Source: Lingula anatina
Taxonomy: Eukaryota > Brachiopoda > Lingulata > Lingulida > Lingulidae
Length of the DNA stretch: 64,000 bases
Reading direction: 5' to 3'
Assembly: GCF_001039355.2 (NCBI RefSeq)
Contig: NW_019775388.1
Coordinates: 9,609 to 73,608, forward strand
The position numbers and the translations under genes were made by a program. Positions 22,745-35,367 of the stretch are shown here, one piece after another. The notes beneath the pieces were generated by a model. That model did no database searches. It saw only the letters and a list, made by a program, of their open reading frames with translations, and had not been told where the DNA came from. How positions within the stretch are numbered: the stretch's first letter is position 1; each line of letters begins with the position of its first letter.

Positions 22745-23812
22745 ATGGTTCCGCAAAACAGCAACGGTACACCCGACCAGTTCGGCTCACAGATCGTGAA
22801 GCCCGACTCCGTGACCCCTTACTCGGACGCTACTCAGTGTAAGAAGTCTTCCAACCACATCAAGCGTCCGATGAACGCCTTTATGGTATGGTCGCAGATC
22901 GAGAGAAGGAAAATTAGTGAGGTGGCCCCAGATATGCACAACGCCGAGATCAGCAAGCGCCTGGGCAAGCGATGGAAGATGTTAAACGACGTTGAACGCC
23001 AGCCATTCATCGAGGAAGCTGAGCGTCTGAGATTACTACACATGCAGGAATATCCTGACTACAAGTACAGACCAAGGAAGAAGGTGAAGCCCAACCCCAA
23101 GTCTGAGACGAGTGGGAAGGTCGTGAAAAGCACCTCCTCCGGTAAGAAAAGTGATAGACTTAAAAGTAAGCATCCTGGCGCTGTCCGCTCTAGTTTCACT
23201 TCATCTAACAGCAGCGACAGCAGCGAGCTGAATAACAATCGACTCAAATTGAAACTGACTATTGATAAGAAGTTCAAAGACAACATTAGAGAGAGTAAGT
23301 ACGTGCCCGTCTCGGCGTGTCAGCTCACACCTCCGGCCAAAGTCCCCTCCAGCCCCAGCTCCGAGCTGCCAGCCACCCCGGAGTCGACCAGTTTCTACGA
23401 AGACATGTACGATAGTTACGATGTTCCCAGTCACAATAACAACAACCTCTCGCCTCAAGAAATGAAAGCTCAGCAGCTCCCAGTCGCGATCAGCTCGCAA
23501 CAGCAGCAATATCAACAACTACAGACCTCAGACGTCGCCATGCAAATTGACAATGCAACAACAGGCCAGAATACGACCCTCACAGACTTGGATAATCTCA
23601 CGGACATTCTTCAGGTACCAAACAACTGGCAGTATGAGCAAGGGACCCTGCTGGATTTGGGGAAACTTGCAGATACTGACTTTAATCTGGACACTTTGCC
23701 GTTGGTTTCGTCTCATTTTGAATTTCCCGACTACTCAACGCCAGAGGTAGCCGAGATGATAGACGGGGACTGGCTGGAAACCAGTCTCGGCTCCTTAGTC
23801 CCCACTAAGTGA
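22745..23812 (+). CDS. SoxC: SoxC transcription factor (Sox4/11/12 orthologue), intronless
   Basis: A 355-residue HMG-box transcription factor of Sox group C. It is a nuclear DNA-binding regulator that in other animals acts in neural and progenitor differentiation. The HMG box spans about residues 38-107, with the group signature [16 protein letters not shown], then [19 protein letters not shown] and [11 protein letters not shown] at its end, which doubles as a nuclear localisation signal. A Ser/Lys-rich linker (about 120-165), a Pro-rich stretch (about 198-215) and a Gln-rich segment (about 238-265) follow. The last ~33 residues ([15 protein letters not shown], then [12 protein letters not shown]) match the conserved SoxC C-terminal activation domain.

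The start is chosen for the MVPQ N-terminus, similar to the MVQQ of vertebrate SoxC proteins, and a good context (A at -3, G at +4). There is no intron, as is usual for SoxC genes. The box residues EVAP and [16 protein letters not shown] differ from vertebrate Sox4/11 and look spiralian. The family call is very secure; the lineage call is inference. Confidence 0.97.
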
Positions 23813-24190
23813 CTCGGTTCACCATGGAAACCGCTGATGAAGGCGCAACGTGCTCAGTGACTATTAGGTTAGACGCTGCAGGGACTTTTCATAAGTGACC
23901 TAGGTCACTCGTTGATAGCGCATCAAGTTTCTATGGCGACCAGACATGTAAATATTCTGTACAGATCATTCTTCATCATTCATTTTGTCACCCACGTCAT
24001 CGCATTATTTCTTTCATATTCTTCATCATTGAACACTGACGATTATTTATTCTATGCACCACAGACTTTGAACTTTTCATACTCTATGAATTAAGGACCA
24101 TTCAACGTGGATTGCAATATTATATTTTTGTGATTATGATAAGGAGAGGACAGACCTGACTGCGATATTAAAGCCATATGTAACTTTTTC
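23813..24190 (+). other. SoxC 3' untranslated region (minimum extent)
   Basis: AT-rich sequence after the TGA. It contains a Pumilio-type TGTAAATA at 23947-23954, an ATTTA element near 24046, and a polyadenylation signal variant ATTAAA at 24167-24172. AT-rich sequence continues to about 24870 with two more TGTATATA motifs (24263-24270 and 24385-24392), so the transcript may be longer. No canonical AATAAA appears before about 25523. Confidence 0.5.
24167..24172 (+). terminator. Candidate SoxC polyadenylation signal (ATTAAA)
   Basis: The first plausible poly(A) hexamer downstream of the SoxC stop, 355 nt away, followed by a T-rich run. The next canonical AATAAA sites (about 25523 and 26084) are far downstream. 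Confidence 0.35.
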
Positions 24191-27100
24191 TATTCCATAT
24201 TTGCAATGACTTGGAAGTTCAACTTAGCAGGGCTATGAACACAAGGAAACTATTCACATCGATGTATATATATATAGACTCGAACAAACTCAGCTTGAGT
24301 TAATTTTGTACAGACATTGAGAAAGAAAAGGGTCGATTGAAAAGAGCCGGGCCGGCCAGGCGGCTTTTGTATGTAGTTATTCCTGTATATATACAGAGGA
24401 TTATAACGGACCAGAGTCTATTTAGTTTTCTCAGCCAAAAATTTTGTACGTTTCCTACAATTTTATAAAAGGCGGTTTCTATATATAAATATTAAGTTTA
24501 GTTTTGCATTCTTTCCAAACACCATAATTTTCGTCATGTCGATTTAATATTAAGCTTTTATATAAGTTTTGGATGTTTTTAAAACCGCATACTATGCGTG
24601 GGTAGTTTGTAATTACTTATGTATGTGAACATACTCTTATGTATTTGTGTTGTAGTTCTAAGGGGAACGCCTCCCCGATTATAATACTTTACACATACCG
24701 TTTAGTAATGTGTGTATAAAAATCGTAAGTTATTATTTCCATCGAAAGACATTGCAATATTTTGAGGGCACAGAAGGCCTTTGTGATTTATAGTAATTCC
24801 TAAATGGATATTTGTACACGAGAAGCCTATATTATTGTAGTAAAAAAGAATCTAAAATTGAAAAGAAGCCGACGTTGTTGATTTTGTGTCACACAATCCT
24901 TTCAGTACACATTCGCGATATAGTTGTAAGACAGCAACTAGTAATAGGGGATCATTTCCGCGTGGTTAAGTTTTAACTGACTGGCAGCTTGAGTCAGCGT
25001 TGTTTGTCGGACTGTTTTCGTCTCATGAGATGTCATCCAGTTAAACTCGGCCAATATTTATGCACTGGCCATTGTTCCCCTCACCTGCCGGGGCGGAGGG
25101 TGGCATCGATTGTGATTGTTAACCGTATTGAGCCCCACTCGAAAATTACAGTGATTTAACGTTGATTCAACTCCGCGTACCTGTGCATTAGCCGTAAGTC
25201 AAATAACTCATTTGCAGTTAAACGCTTTCTAAAGCCCGGGGGTGCGGCTGGTATACAGCGAAGGGTAGCGTTCTTTCGGTCTAAGCAAACAGTCTGCTAC
25301 ACGGGGTAAAGTAGTTCAACTGTCTGGGTTTTTTTTTCGAATACCTAACTCCTTCGCTTTAGCTTCTGCCCGGCGCAACGCGTTTTCAGACGCAAGACTC
25401 AGACAGACAGACAGCTGGCCTTGTAGAAGTAAATTGTGATTCTAAATAGCGATTATTCAAGTCGGTTGCTCTCGACAAGTAGCTTATTCAGAGGGCTGCA
25501 CTCTCGGCAGTTGATACGTCGCAATAAATTATGTAATTTCCAATTTTCGCCAAGGCGTAGATACTCCTAATACACGGGCACACAGGGGGATTCAATAACG
25601 TGAACCCACGAATTGGGGTAAAACTGGGTCATACGTGGGGGTCACTTCGGCAGCGGAAATTCACTGCGGATGAGGTCACACGTATCAACCATCTTAAGCC
25701 CCTTAGTGATATTTCCTCCTCTTTCTATAAGGTACCCAATCACCCTGATTAAGTTGTGTATATTATACGCTGTGGTCTTGCTCGCGATGTGGTGCGGATT
25801 GAGATTAATCCTTTAGCACGCAGAACGAGTTCGAGAAGTTCGCGCACTAAAAATTGTGGCGAGAGGCAGTCGCAGGTCATTCTCTAGGACTTGGGTCTAG
25901 TTTCGTGTCGGGCCTGAAGTAATACACGGGGAAATCGTCCGACAGATCAATAGCTGTCAGCGCTTCACCTTTTCACGAGGTAGACGACCCGAAAATGCCC
26001 GACACGGTTGTTTACTATTTTATTTATTTACTTTTCCTTTTAACTTTTTGTTGACCCGGGGTCAGGGCTGTACACTGTTAAAGAATAAACGTTGTGTATT
26101 TACGTGACGACTGGCTATTGTGAAGGGAGTATCACTGTTTACCTTGGGAATAAGCACGCAGATGTCAGGCAAATAGTTCATGTCGGGTTTGGCCGTTTTT
26201 ATCGCTTATTTCTCCACTGAACGGGTACATATTTCTGATAGGCAAAGCCGTCATAGCGCCAGGGTTTCGCACTGTATAAAGGTTGCCAAATTGGCAAATG
26301 TTCACCTCGACTTTGACTGAAATAGTGCAAAATTTTTCACACCTTTCTCGTGCCCGTCGTCACCGTAATCAGTAATACTTGTCCAGCGTTATGACGACTT
26401 TACTGCACTCCAGTCTCGCCAATACTATCAGTCAAGTATTAATCTAATACATAGCTTATACAACAAAAACAACATGCGTGACATCAAGCGCCTTATCTTC
26501 TGCTAATTCATTGATACAGTACTCGTGCGGTGAAAGGGAAACGGGCCCGCGGTACCCTGATCTTTCCGGGAGTGATTCAATTTTACTTACGGACATGAAA
26601 ATAAAGTCAGCCGAGACAGTCTGGGAAACGGTTGGATGAGCCACTAGTGCGATTGCGTGACGCGAATGCATCATGTCGCCTAAAAAGATGAAACTGATTC
26701 TGTTAAATTTGGCTACATTTTACGGACTGCTTGGCAAATCTAGCGCATTTCACGAAAGAACAAATTCATAGCTGACGCAATTTCTGAAGTAGACAGCATA
26801 GGTTTTATTTCCAATAATCCTTTATTGGGCCGAAATATCAGTAGGTTGTATTTTACGCGTGAAGGTTCAATAAAGTCGACGCCGTACTGAATTAATGGCG
26901 CTACTCAATCACATGCCTACAAACACGTTACGTATATCAGCAAACTGAGTCAGAAATCTTCTAAAAGTGACAAGTTACAGGTGAGATGCAGGTGTTCTTG
27001 ACTGTTCCCAGTTTCCCCTGTACAGATGCCATAACCATGTTGTGGAGAGCAATAAATGTGCACGGGAAAAGATGAGTGATAAACCTCTTCACGTATTGGA

Positions 27101-27239
27101 GCAAGAACGGGTTTTGCGCATCTAGAAATCCGTCCATATATCAACCATATCTAGGGACGCAGGAGATACACGGAAAGATAAATTTAGGTTAAGTGAAGAT
27201 TGTACATGACGCAAAATATCCTGGCCCATACCCCTTTCA

Positions 27240-27290
27240 TGCACACACACAAACACACACTCTCTCTCTCACACGCGCGCGCGCGCGCGT
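27240..27290. repeat. (AC)n(TC)n(CG)n compound microsatellite
   Basis: An AC tract, a TC tract, then about seven alternating CG units at roughly 27275-27290. A pure CG run surviving here fits an unmethylated compartment and could form Z-DNA. Confidence 0.9.
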
Positions 27291-28448
27291 AGGCAAGTGT
27301 ACATTTAAATAATGAGTAAATATTTTAAATGATAAACTGAAAAAGTTTGTCATTTTAAGATCTTAAACCCGAGTATTCATCCCGACCCTTGGAAAGAAAG
27401 GGGAAGTGAGCTACCCTCCACTTGTCCTTAAGAATCCACCCTAGGTATATAAATCGAGCAACATATCAAACAGAAGTCAAAAGAAAGATGGTCCTGTTAC
27501 TAAACCTGCCATATTTATCCATTTTATACATGGCGACCCTGGGATATGTAGAGACCCATCCAAACCTGCCTACGTATCAAGAACCGAACTTAGGTTGGCA
27601 GAATGACAGTAACCTCACGTTCACCTCAACTAAATTGTTCTCTGTCCTTGGACTATTACACGCTTTTCAGATAAAACATTGATATATGCTGGGCATGTTA
27701 TTATTAACGCCACAACGGCCATAGTTTGAAACACGTATACTCATTAAAATTAAAATGTATATACTCATTAATGTAGACAAAAACGCACGATCGCAAGCAC
27801 ACTCACAGACACGCACGCACACACACCTGTCCTCGTGATGACCCTAAAATGAAACCGCGTATTGTCTGTTTATTCGTCCTCTTTTTACCTGGGTGTGTTA
27901 TTGCGCTAGCGATGGGAGTTAGATAATCACAACCTTAGATTAACTCGACTGTACCATCCACCCAACCGTGTCAAGTTATAAGGCTACAGGGGCACGACCT
28001 TGCAATTCTCATACTATAATCGTTATTTATTTGTACCACCTAAATAATTCAGAATGACGATCGAGGTGACACACTCGTACTATTTCTGTGCCTTGTGATG
28101 GTACCCTGTTTGTCCTCAGATAACCTGGAGAAACTCAATGTATTTAAAGAGACGTGCAACCTTACGTTCACCTCACGTTGTATAGACTCGCGAGAATAAC
28201 CAATTTCCAGTCGAGTGGAAACAGGCGGGATATAAATAGGATATCAGTGCGGTGCTCATCGAGTAAAATTTCCTTAGAATAACACTTGCAAATAGGCGTT
28301 TGACTGCGAATGCTCCTTTGATAAGACCTTTTTGCTATCAATAAACAGTGGGACCTGGCATTATGCTTTCTGAACATATCATAGTAAAAGCAAACTAAAA
28401 GTTACACTTAAAATTTAATGCTACCCACCGAATGTTGAATTTTCCGGC

Positions 28449-28449
28449 A

Positions 28450-28502
<53 letters not shown>

Positions 28503-28561
28503 TTCTAGGCGTTCGACTTAGAATACCCCTCCCTTCCCCTCCCCTCCCTCTCTCTTTCTCT
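28449..28561. repeat. Polypyrimidine (CT)n / CCCTCC tract
   Basis: CT repeats interrupted by CTTT, then a CCCCTCCC-rich segment. Its complement gives a spurious Arg-Glu repeat frame. Confidence 0.95.
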
Positions 28562-29534
28562 CGTTTTTTCTTGCTTGATGCCAAATGTGCATATGCCGTT
28601 TGGTTTATCACCTAGTTAAAGAACTGGTTTCAAGGAAATCGACATTCTCTTCTCCGCCGCTAGACGGCATTGCGATACATACACTATCCCGTTGCTCGGA
28701 AATAATGACAAATATATATTCCTTGGACTTTGGCCTCCGAGGAAAATAGTAGAACAAATCATTACAAACGGATCACTTAGGGAATTCAGATGATGAACCG
28801 ATACATGGAAATGTTTCCGTAGTTTGCTGGTAAACTTTAATCCGGCAATTTGATAAAGGAGAACACACTCTAAACAGTTAAATTAGCAAATAAAACCAAT
28901 TGATATTTACTCTGGTTAACTCTGGTTAACTATTTGTACCGGTATAAAAAAGATGGACAAGTCTGGCACACGCACTCTGCAGCAGGTGCACAGCCATAAT
29001 TATGTTTAAGTTACAAATGCTCAATGACTATTGTTACATTTAATGGCGTTTTGTGGCTTCTCATTGAAACTTTTTGTAGTTGTTTAGCAAGGGGCTGACG
29101 TGCTTTTATTTAATTCTTGTAAACAATTTGAAACGATGTTTTGCTAAACGCGTTATCACAAATGCCAGCCTCCTCCGAATAATTTTTTAGTAAAAACAAT
29201 GATAAAAGCAGACTACCCCTTCCCGAAATTATTCAACACAACATGAGAAAATTGATCACACAGGCCTATATTAGAAATGTGAAGTTGATATCCTCACAGA
29301 ATGGTAAAAAGTGAGCATGTGCATCTGTAGACGGGCTGGTTTTAAGTGATCTAGCACTCCTATGTTACATTCTGTATAGCTAGTGTTATGGTATTGTGCT
29401 CGCACATAAGTTAATAAGTGAAATACACTGCTGAAGTGATAGAGAGAGCCAATTTGGTAGATGTGTAGTCTCTCCCGATAAGGATTCTGATTTTTCACCG
29501 CGCGTAACTTCTTTTATCATAATGCTTTTAAAGG

Positions 29535-29681
29535 CAGGGCGGGAGACGGTCAGATTTTCAAGTTTATATTGACGGTTATCTAATTTTTTTCTGTCGGATG
29601 ACGGTCGAAAATGGAGGATGGATCAACAAAGATACTGGTAATTTGAAAGATTGTCATAAAATAGCTCTGGATCCGCCCCTG
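29535..29681. mobile_element. hAT-like MITE, copy A (CpG-rich side)
   Basis: Begins CAGGGCGG and ends CCGCCCCTG, resembling the widespread CAGGGGCGGATCC-type terminal inverted repeat of hAT-family miniature elements. The interior aligns by eye with 44765-44893 (shared blocks GACGGTCAGATTTTCA, AATTTTTTTCTGTC, AACAAAGATA). It is non-coding. The CpGs at the core and right end are intact. I see no clear target-site duplication for this copy. Confidence 0.7.
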
Positions 29682-29820
29682 ATAACGTCTTGATTATTTG
29701 TGTCGACATACCTAAAAATAGCTTGTTACTGTAAACTGACACGCGCAAAATTAAGAATAAAGTTTATAATATACCAGGCTGAAAGAAAAACGCTGTTAAA
29801 AGGTTCAAACCAAGCGTCCG

Positions 29821-29828
29821 TGACGTCA
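29821..29828. promoter_or_regulatory. Palindromic CRE (TGACGTCA)
   Basis: A perfect cAMP-response element, 1.2 kb upstream of the kinase start codon. A second, near-perfect CGACGTCA lies at 30782-30789. Confidence 0.35.
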
Positions 29829-30779
29829 CAGTTTATTTTACGACCAAAGCACGTGGTATTGGTTAGCCTTAATAAGAAGAGCGTCGAACTTTTTTAGCCA
29901 ATTGATCTACTTATTTTTGTCTCCCAGTATCAACTTTCAGGCCACTGACCGTTATGTAGGGCTACTATGTGGACTGTAACACAATGATGTAGAAACAAAA
30001 CAGAATATTGTTCATTGCGACGAGCAAAATTAATCAATTTGTGCGTTTTGTTTCTCGGCTTACATTTTCCCATTGCTGATAGTCTTATCACATATGTATG
30101 CCTGCTCTTGATAAATTGTCATTGTCGGTCTGTTAAAAGATATATCTTTTCTTTTCACAAATACCGATAGCAAATATAATGCAATGTTTTATATTTACTC
30201 GGAATAACTTAAAACAATTAATTCCTAAGATTTGACGATCAATGCAGAGGTGATAAGATTATAGCATTAGTGACACAGTATTCCTTTTAGGGTCAATGAA
30301 TTGACGTTCTTCAGACAATTTCTCACACCAAATCGTGGTTAGGGGGTGGCCTGTTGTTTCGTACCACCTTATAATGTAAGCCATGTGGATGGCCGACACT
30401 AAAAATAGTCGATCCTTGAACTCTAACATGGCGATTCCTCTGAAATATTTATGTAGCAGGCCATTCGACGAAGCTTAGTAATCGATGAAAACACCAGAAA
30501 GCCCGGTGACGGCATCACTGAAGATGTTACATTCATATGCTGTACTAGAAATGTTAATTGGTATTGATTGCCAATGTTCTGTATACCAAACCTTACACGA
30601 TAAAACAGCCACGAAGGTTTATTTTGGACTTTTTGCGGCAAGGAACCGGACGTCGAAACACTGTCCAGTTGGACACTGAATGCCTACGAAGTCCTTCGTC
30701 CTTTACCCCGGCTGCTAGAAGCTGACCTAAACGTCTTCGCTCCCTGTAATGTGCATTGTTCAGTGAATGCCCATTGTAG

Positions 30780-31014
30780 AGCGACGTCACGCTACGTAAA
30801 CGCCTGACTGTTGATTGTTGAGCGGCATTCCGGGGAATCAAGCTATTTTCGTGTCAGAGGGAAAATATATAGGGTCTCTGGATATTGATATCGCTTTGCA
30901 GGCTTCTCTGGGTGATTTGAGAAACAACATTGTTGCGAACAGTTGCAGATCCGCTTGACTCACTGCAAAGGGAGTCCACCACGCTTCAGATGCTGAAATC
31001 ATGGGTGTTTGAGG
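30780..31014 (+). promoter_or_regulatory. Probable kinase gene promoter and 5' leader
   Basis: CpG-rich sequence just upstream of the first kinase coding exon. It contains CRE-like CGACGTCA at 30782-30789 and TATATA at 30866-30871. An in-frame TGA at 30994-30996 blocks upward extension of the kinase frame without splicing. TTTGCAG at about 30895-30901 could instead be an acceptor for an upstream non-coding exon. The transcript start cannot be fixed from sequence alone. Confidence 0.4.
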
Positions 31015-31125
31015 ATGGGGAAGAAAATACAATGTATCGGCCGTTATTCTATGGAAAACAAGACCCTTGGCAAGGGGAACTTTGCAAGAGTGGAGTTGGC
31101 CGTTCACAATATTACACAGTGCAAG
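31015..31125 (+). CDS. HUNK-like protein kinase, coding exon 1 (glycine loop)
   Basis: Encodes 37 residues starting MGKKIQCIGRYSMENKTLGK. The nucleotide-binding glycine loop LGKGNFARV falls at residues 18-26. The ATG has an excellent context (A at -3, G at +4) and is the first after an in-frame stop at 30994. The exon ends CAGTGCAAG|GTGAGA in phase 0. It joins seamlessly to the exon at 41968, which begins with the VAIK strand, giving the order G-loop, then VAIK, expected of a kinase N-lobe. A longer overlapping ORF in another frame (30930-31193) hides this exon. Family: CAMK group, AMPK/SNF1-related. The N-terminus is very short, which is plausible but unconfirmed. Confidence 0.8.
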
Positions 31126-33062
31126 GTGAGATTAAGCACTGCATAGCGTTGATATTTTTAGCACAAAATAATGTCGATCTTTATACACGTTAGATGTATA
31201 ATTTTTTCCATTTTCCAATGTGTCTTATATCTATGATACATACGTTTCATAATGAATTGGATTATTAATGCAGCGTCTTATTTCAGTGGTAGTTTCATAA
31301 AAGAATGTGAAATATAATGATGAATGTTTTATGCCACTGATTAATTATGGTTTTGTAAGAAATTAAATATAAAACAAAATATATTTTGGTCCCTTTGGGC
31401 ATAATGCATTTACTTCATTGAGTCAAATGAACCAGTTGAACATGGGCAAACACACATATTTTAAATGCTGTAAAACCATTTCCTGAAGGTATGAATAAAA
31501 ATCCATTTTAACCATCTGATTAGAGTTGGTATTTACATTTATACACCCATACACCTGAACTACTTTATTCCCCAGTGTATTTTCTGGTCTCTTATCCCTG
31601 ACATGCAGGCAGATGTGCACAGTATTATCCAGTTTTCACTGGGATAGAATTTCAGGCTAGGTGAATATGAACTATAGTTACCTAAGTGTAAAATTCTTAA
31701 GTTTATTGTCCATGCAATTACCAGGTGCAATTACCAAGATTCTTCATTGTTGATCTCCCTCCTCCTGGAAGAGGTTCCAGATTTAAAATGTTGGTTAGTG
31801 TTTACTCAAAGCAGTCGACAGGAAGTAGAAATCAATTTTTTTCATAAAGCCAACAGAAAAATTTGTTCATGTACAATGATAGAGATAGAGCTGGAAGTAT
31901 TGAACATCAGAATACTGCCAGTATTCATAATACATTGTTTGAATAAGATAAGTCCCCTTTTACATCTGAGCACTTTATATTAAGTAAATATTATATCTCA
32001 TAGAATTCTGTCTACTTACTGATTTTCTCATAATGGTGCAAAGTTGTGAAGGTTGATAATTAACAGACTCTGTAAAGATTTCGTTAAGTCATGTGAAAAA
32101 GCACCTGTATATCAGAAAATGCCTAATTGAAATCCTAGAGAATTAGCAATATTTCCATCTTTTATTTTTACAAATAGGGTAAGTTGAAAATAAGGAAATC
32201 TAAAGCATGTGATCAATTTTTTACTGATATCTTTTAGAAGATATCTTTTAGAAAACATCTTTCTTAAAGAGTTTTTCTTTAATTAGAACTATAATTAGTT
32301 ATTCAGCAGTTATGTATTTAAATATCATTCTGATATTGTGAAGCTCTACCCAGTCCATTTTCATTTTCATTTTTTATAATTTATAGTTAACTACTTATCC
32401 CTATAACTAGCGTGGTTTAGTACCTGTTACAGATTTTTTCACAGTTGATATTTGGTGATGAAATAAAGGAAATTTCCCTGAAGCCAGCAGGTCACACCAT
32501 GGGCAGTTTTCAAGATTCAAGATTCATTTAAGATTCTTCAAATGCCAGCAAGTGAAAGTGACTGAAAAAAGTTGATAGAACCATCATTAGTTATAATTAA
32601 CTAACCAGTTGGGATATAAACCTAGTTAGTTGATGTTGGTATGTAACTGTAAATATCCCAGAAATTATTTTTCTCTTCTGAAGCCTGGTCTGTGCACATT
32701 ACTAGAATGAGACCAGATCAGAAATTAACAATTTAATCAAATTAATCTGTTGTGGATTGATGACCAGGGTTGTCTTGTCCCCAGGGACAGTGGCCCCTAG
32801 TGGTCAGACCACTGGGTATGATGGTCTTTTTAATACACTCTAACAAGCACACCAGTTCTCATTTGCTCCTAAGATGGGTACCTGTACTGTATTTTCAAGT
32901 TTTGCTTTTTGATGAAACAACAATTTGCTTAAACTCAAATAATTCTTCACTCCTGTAAACCTTGTACAGCATTGTGGAATCTCTTGGAAATGTGTGGTGT
33001 TTTAAATAGTGAAGAAGATTAGATTTTGGTCAGAGTTTGCTCTGTAAAATGTTTTGCATGGC

Positions 33063-33063
33063 A

Positions 33064-33097
<34 letters not shown>
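33063..33097. repeat. (ATT)n microsatellite
   Basis: About 11 uninterrupted ATT units in kinase intron 1. Confidence 0.95.
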
Positions 33098-35366
33098 GAA
33101 GGTAAAATCATCTCTTCATTCTGTGTAGTTTTGTAGGGCAGTTTTTACAAATTTGTTGGCAGGCAGTCACTTGGGCAAATTTCTGTAGGCGGTAAAGACC
33201 GAGAGAAATGCCTATAATGATTAGAAGTCATCTTTCAGAGAGCACACTCTCTTGTTTGCCAGGATGTATGTATACTCCAGGGGATTTTGATGACGTACAG
33301 TTTTACAACCCAGAACAGGGGCCATGATATTTCAAGCATCACCTTTAATATTAACTTGTGCATAAAAAAATCCAAAAATGCGATAAGCAGCATTAACAAA
33401 CATTAGATGAAATAATGACTTTCTTAATCTTAAGACGATTAAGTTATTTTTCTGGAATTATGATACCCCACAAATACAGTAACTGTAAGGTTAAACTAGA
33501 TCCTTAGGCAGAATGTTTCCAAGGGTCTGATATTTTTGTTCCATAACCATTTATCTGACTAGCAACCATCTGTATGATTATTGTTGCCAGTATCTGCCGC
33601 TCCTATCGATTCTATGTGTTAAAACATGAGGATAAAAGGTGCATTTGCATTTAGGATAATGATTAAAGAGCTATAATGTTCTCCCTCTTTTTTGTTTTTG
33701 GCTCACTCAAACATTAGCTTAGTTATCATTGAGTTGTGTAAGGTTCAGATCTTGGCTAGGTTGGTGGCTTGTTTGTTTCCAACTCCTTTTCATTCTTAGG
33801 AAAGAGTGGTATTCATTCCAGTATCTGGTAGGATGATAATTCTGCTCAACAGGCATTTCACTTGCTTCAGTAATAACCAACTGATAAAAAATGGGCAAAA
33901 AAAAAAAAATAAATAAAAAGATACGCAATTTAATGCATAATTTTGGAGAATTGCTCTGTAATTGGTGAAAGTTTTCGGTATTTTGCTTCTGATATTAAAC
34001 ACTATCTATTTCAATGAATACCCAGTGGCCTCAGGGTTTTAAGAATCAAATTGATTTGTCAAGGACACTTGTTCATTTGAAAGTATTTACATTTTAAGCT
34101 CTCATTGTGGCAATCAGAAACCATAGCTACTTAGAAATTGCCATATACCGGTATATATTTTTTTCTACATATATTTGTGTTCTGTATTGATTTGCTAACT
34201 GTGATAATGGCTTCATCAGTTTCTTACTGAGGATGGGACTGCAGTGTTTGCCAAGTTGAGGATTTTTAGACACCTAAGCTCTGACATTAAAAACTGAATT
34301 ATCTTGTAAATAAATTTAAAGGCCGACCCTAGGTGGTGTCTGGATGACAGACGCTACTTAACCAGGACCAATGAACCCTTGATCATTTTAACCAGTTAAC
34401 TAGCCCCCACTCCTGCAGGTGTCTCATAACTGAACTGTTACCCCACTTGCACACTCTCTTTCCCCCTGTACCCAATAACCAATTTAGTGACACCAAAGTT
34501 TGTACCTGTCAGCCTTGCCAGGATATTGTATGAGTTCTAATTTCCCTCCCAGCATGGGGCTGGGGGCAGCCAGTGCTGCAAAGGTCAACTGTAAAATAAT
34601 GGAAAGAAATAGCCCAGCTATTACTATTGTGTGCTCGCCCAGGGACATAAGAGGGGATTTCTTAAATGTCATTTGAAACTGGATATGTTGCCAATAGATT
34701 GTGATTTGAAAGAAAGATGTATAAAATGATGGGATAAGTTTTTGGTTTGATTTTGTTATATTTTTTATTAAAGATGTGCCATACGCAATTAAAAATGTGC
34801 CAAAGTCATTTTTTATGTATGAATATCCTGCAAAGGCGGCTTGTTCTTAACAATGCTTCACAATATCCATATCACCTATGTCATGTTTTTTTCATAATTG
34901 CAAGGTCTATATTATAGGCACATACATGCTGCACTGTATTATGAATGATTAATCATTACATAGAAAAAATAACAGCTCATGTGTTTCTTAAGATATTAAT
35001 GGAGTACGCCTACTGTGTGGCAGTAAAAAAATGGTCAATGCACTAACTTCTGGCTGCCTCCAATGTTTTTTCTTTATTGGCATGAGGAGGGAAATAAACA
35101 GAAAAACTAAGTTAACAGTTTCCCTAAGGTCCATGGTTGATTTATGTTTATGTGTCAACATATAGTGAAGATACCGAACACAGATGTGATATATTCATAT
35201 AAGCTTGGTAAAAAATGGCACTTTTATGTGGTAATGATATGGTATGAAAAGGACCAAATAATTGAAGTGCATGATATTATAGACATTAGGTGTGGTGATT
35301 GTCTGGCTACAGGGTGCTGCATATTGCTGCAAAAAATATAAATTGTTTAGACTTTCTAAAGGGAGA

Positions 35367-35367
<1 letters not shown>

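Larger units (their letters stand above)
24900..29534. other. CpG-rich intergenic DNA between SoxC and the kinase gene
   Basis: CpG density stays high: a hand count over 25561-26040 gives 30. There is no supported gene. It contains a CA/TC/CG compound microsatellite (27240-27290), TC tracts (28449-28561), a triplicated GGTTAACTCT-type motif near 28913-28930, and a T-box-like TCACACCT at 26337-26344. Confidence 0.55.

Noticed and set aside
23201-23518. 105-codon minus-strand ORF inside SoxC
   Set aside because: Antisense shadow of the conserved SoxC coding frame.
30930-31193. 87-codon ORF overlapping kinase exon 1
   Set aside because: Wrong frame. The kinase glycine loop reads in the frame starting at 31015 and stops at a good donor; this ORF has no domain pattern.
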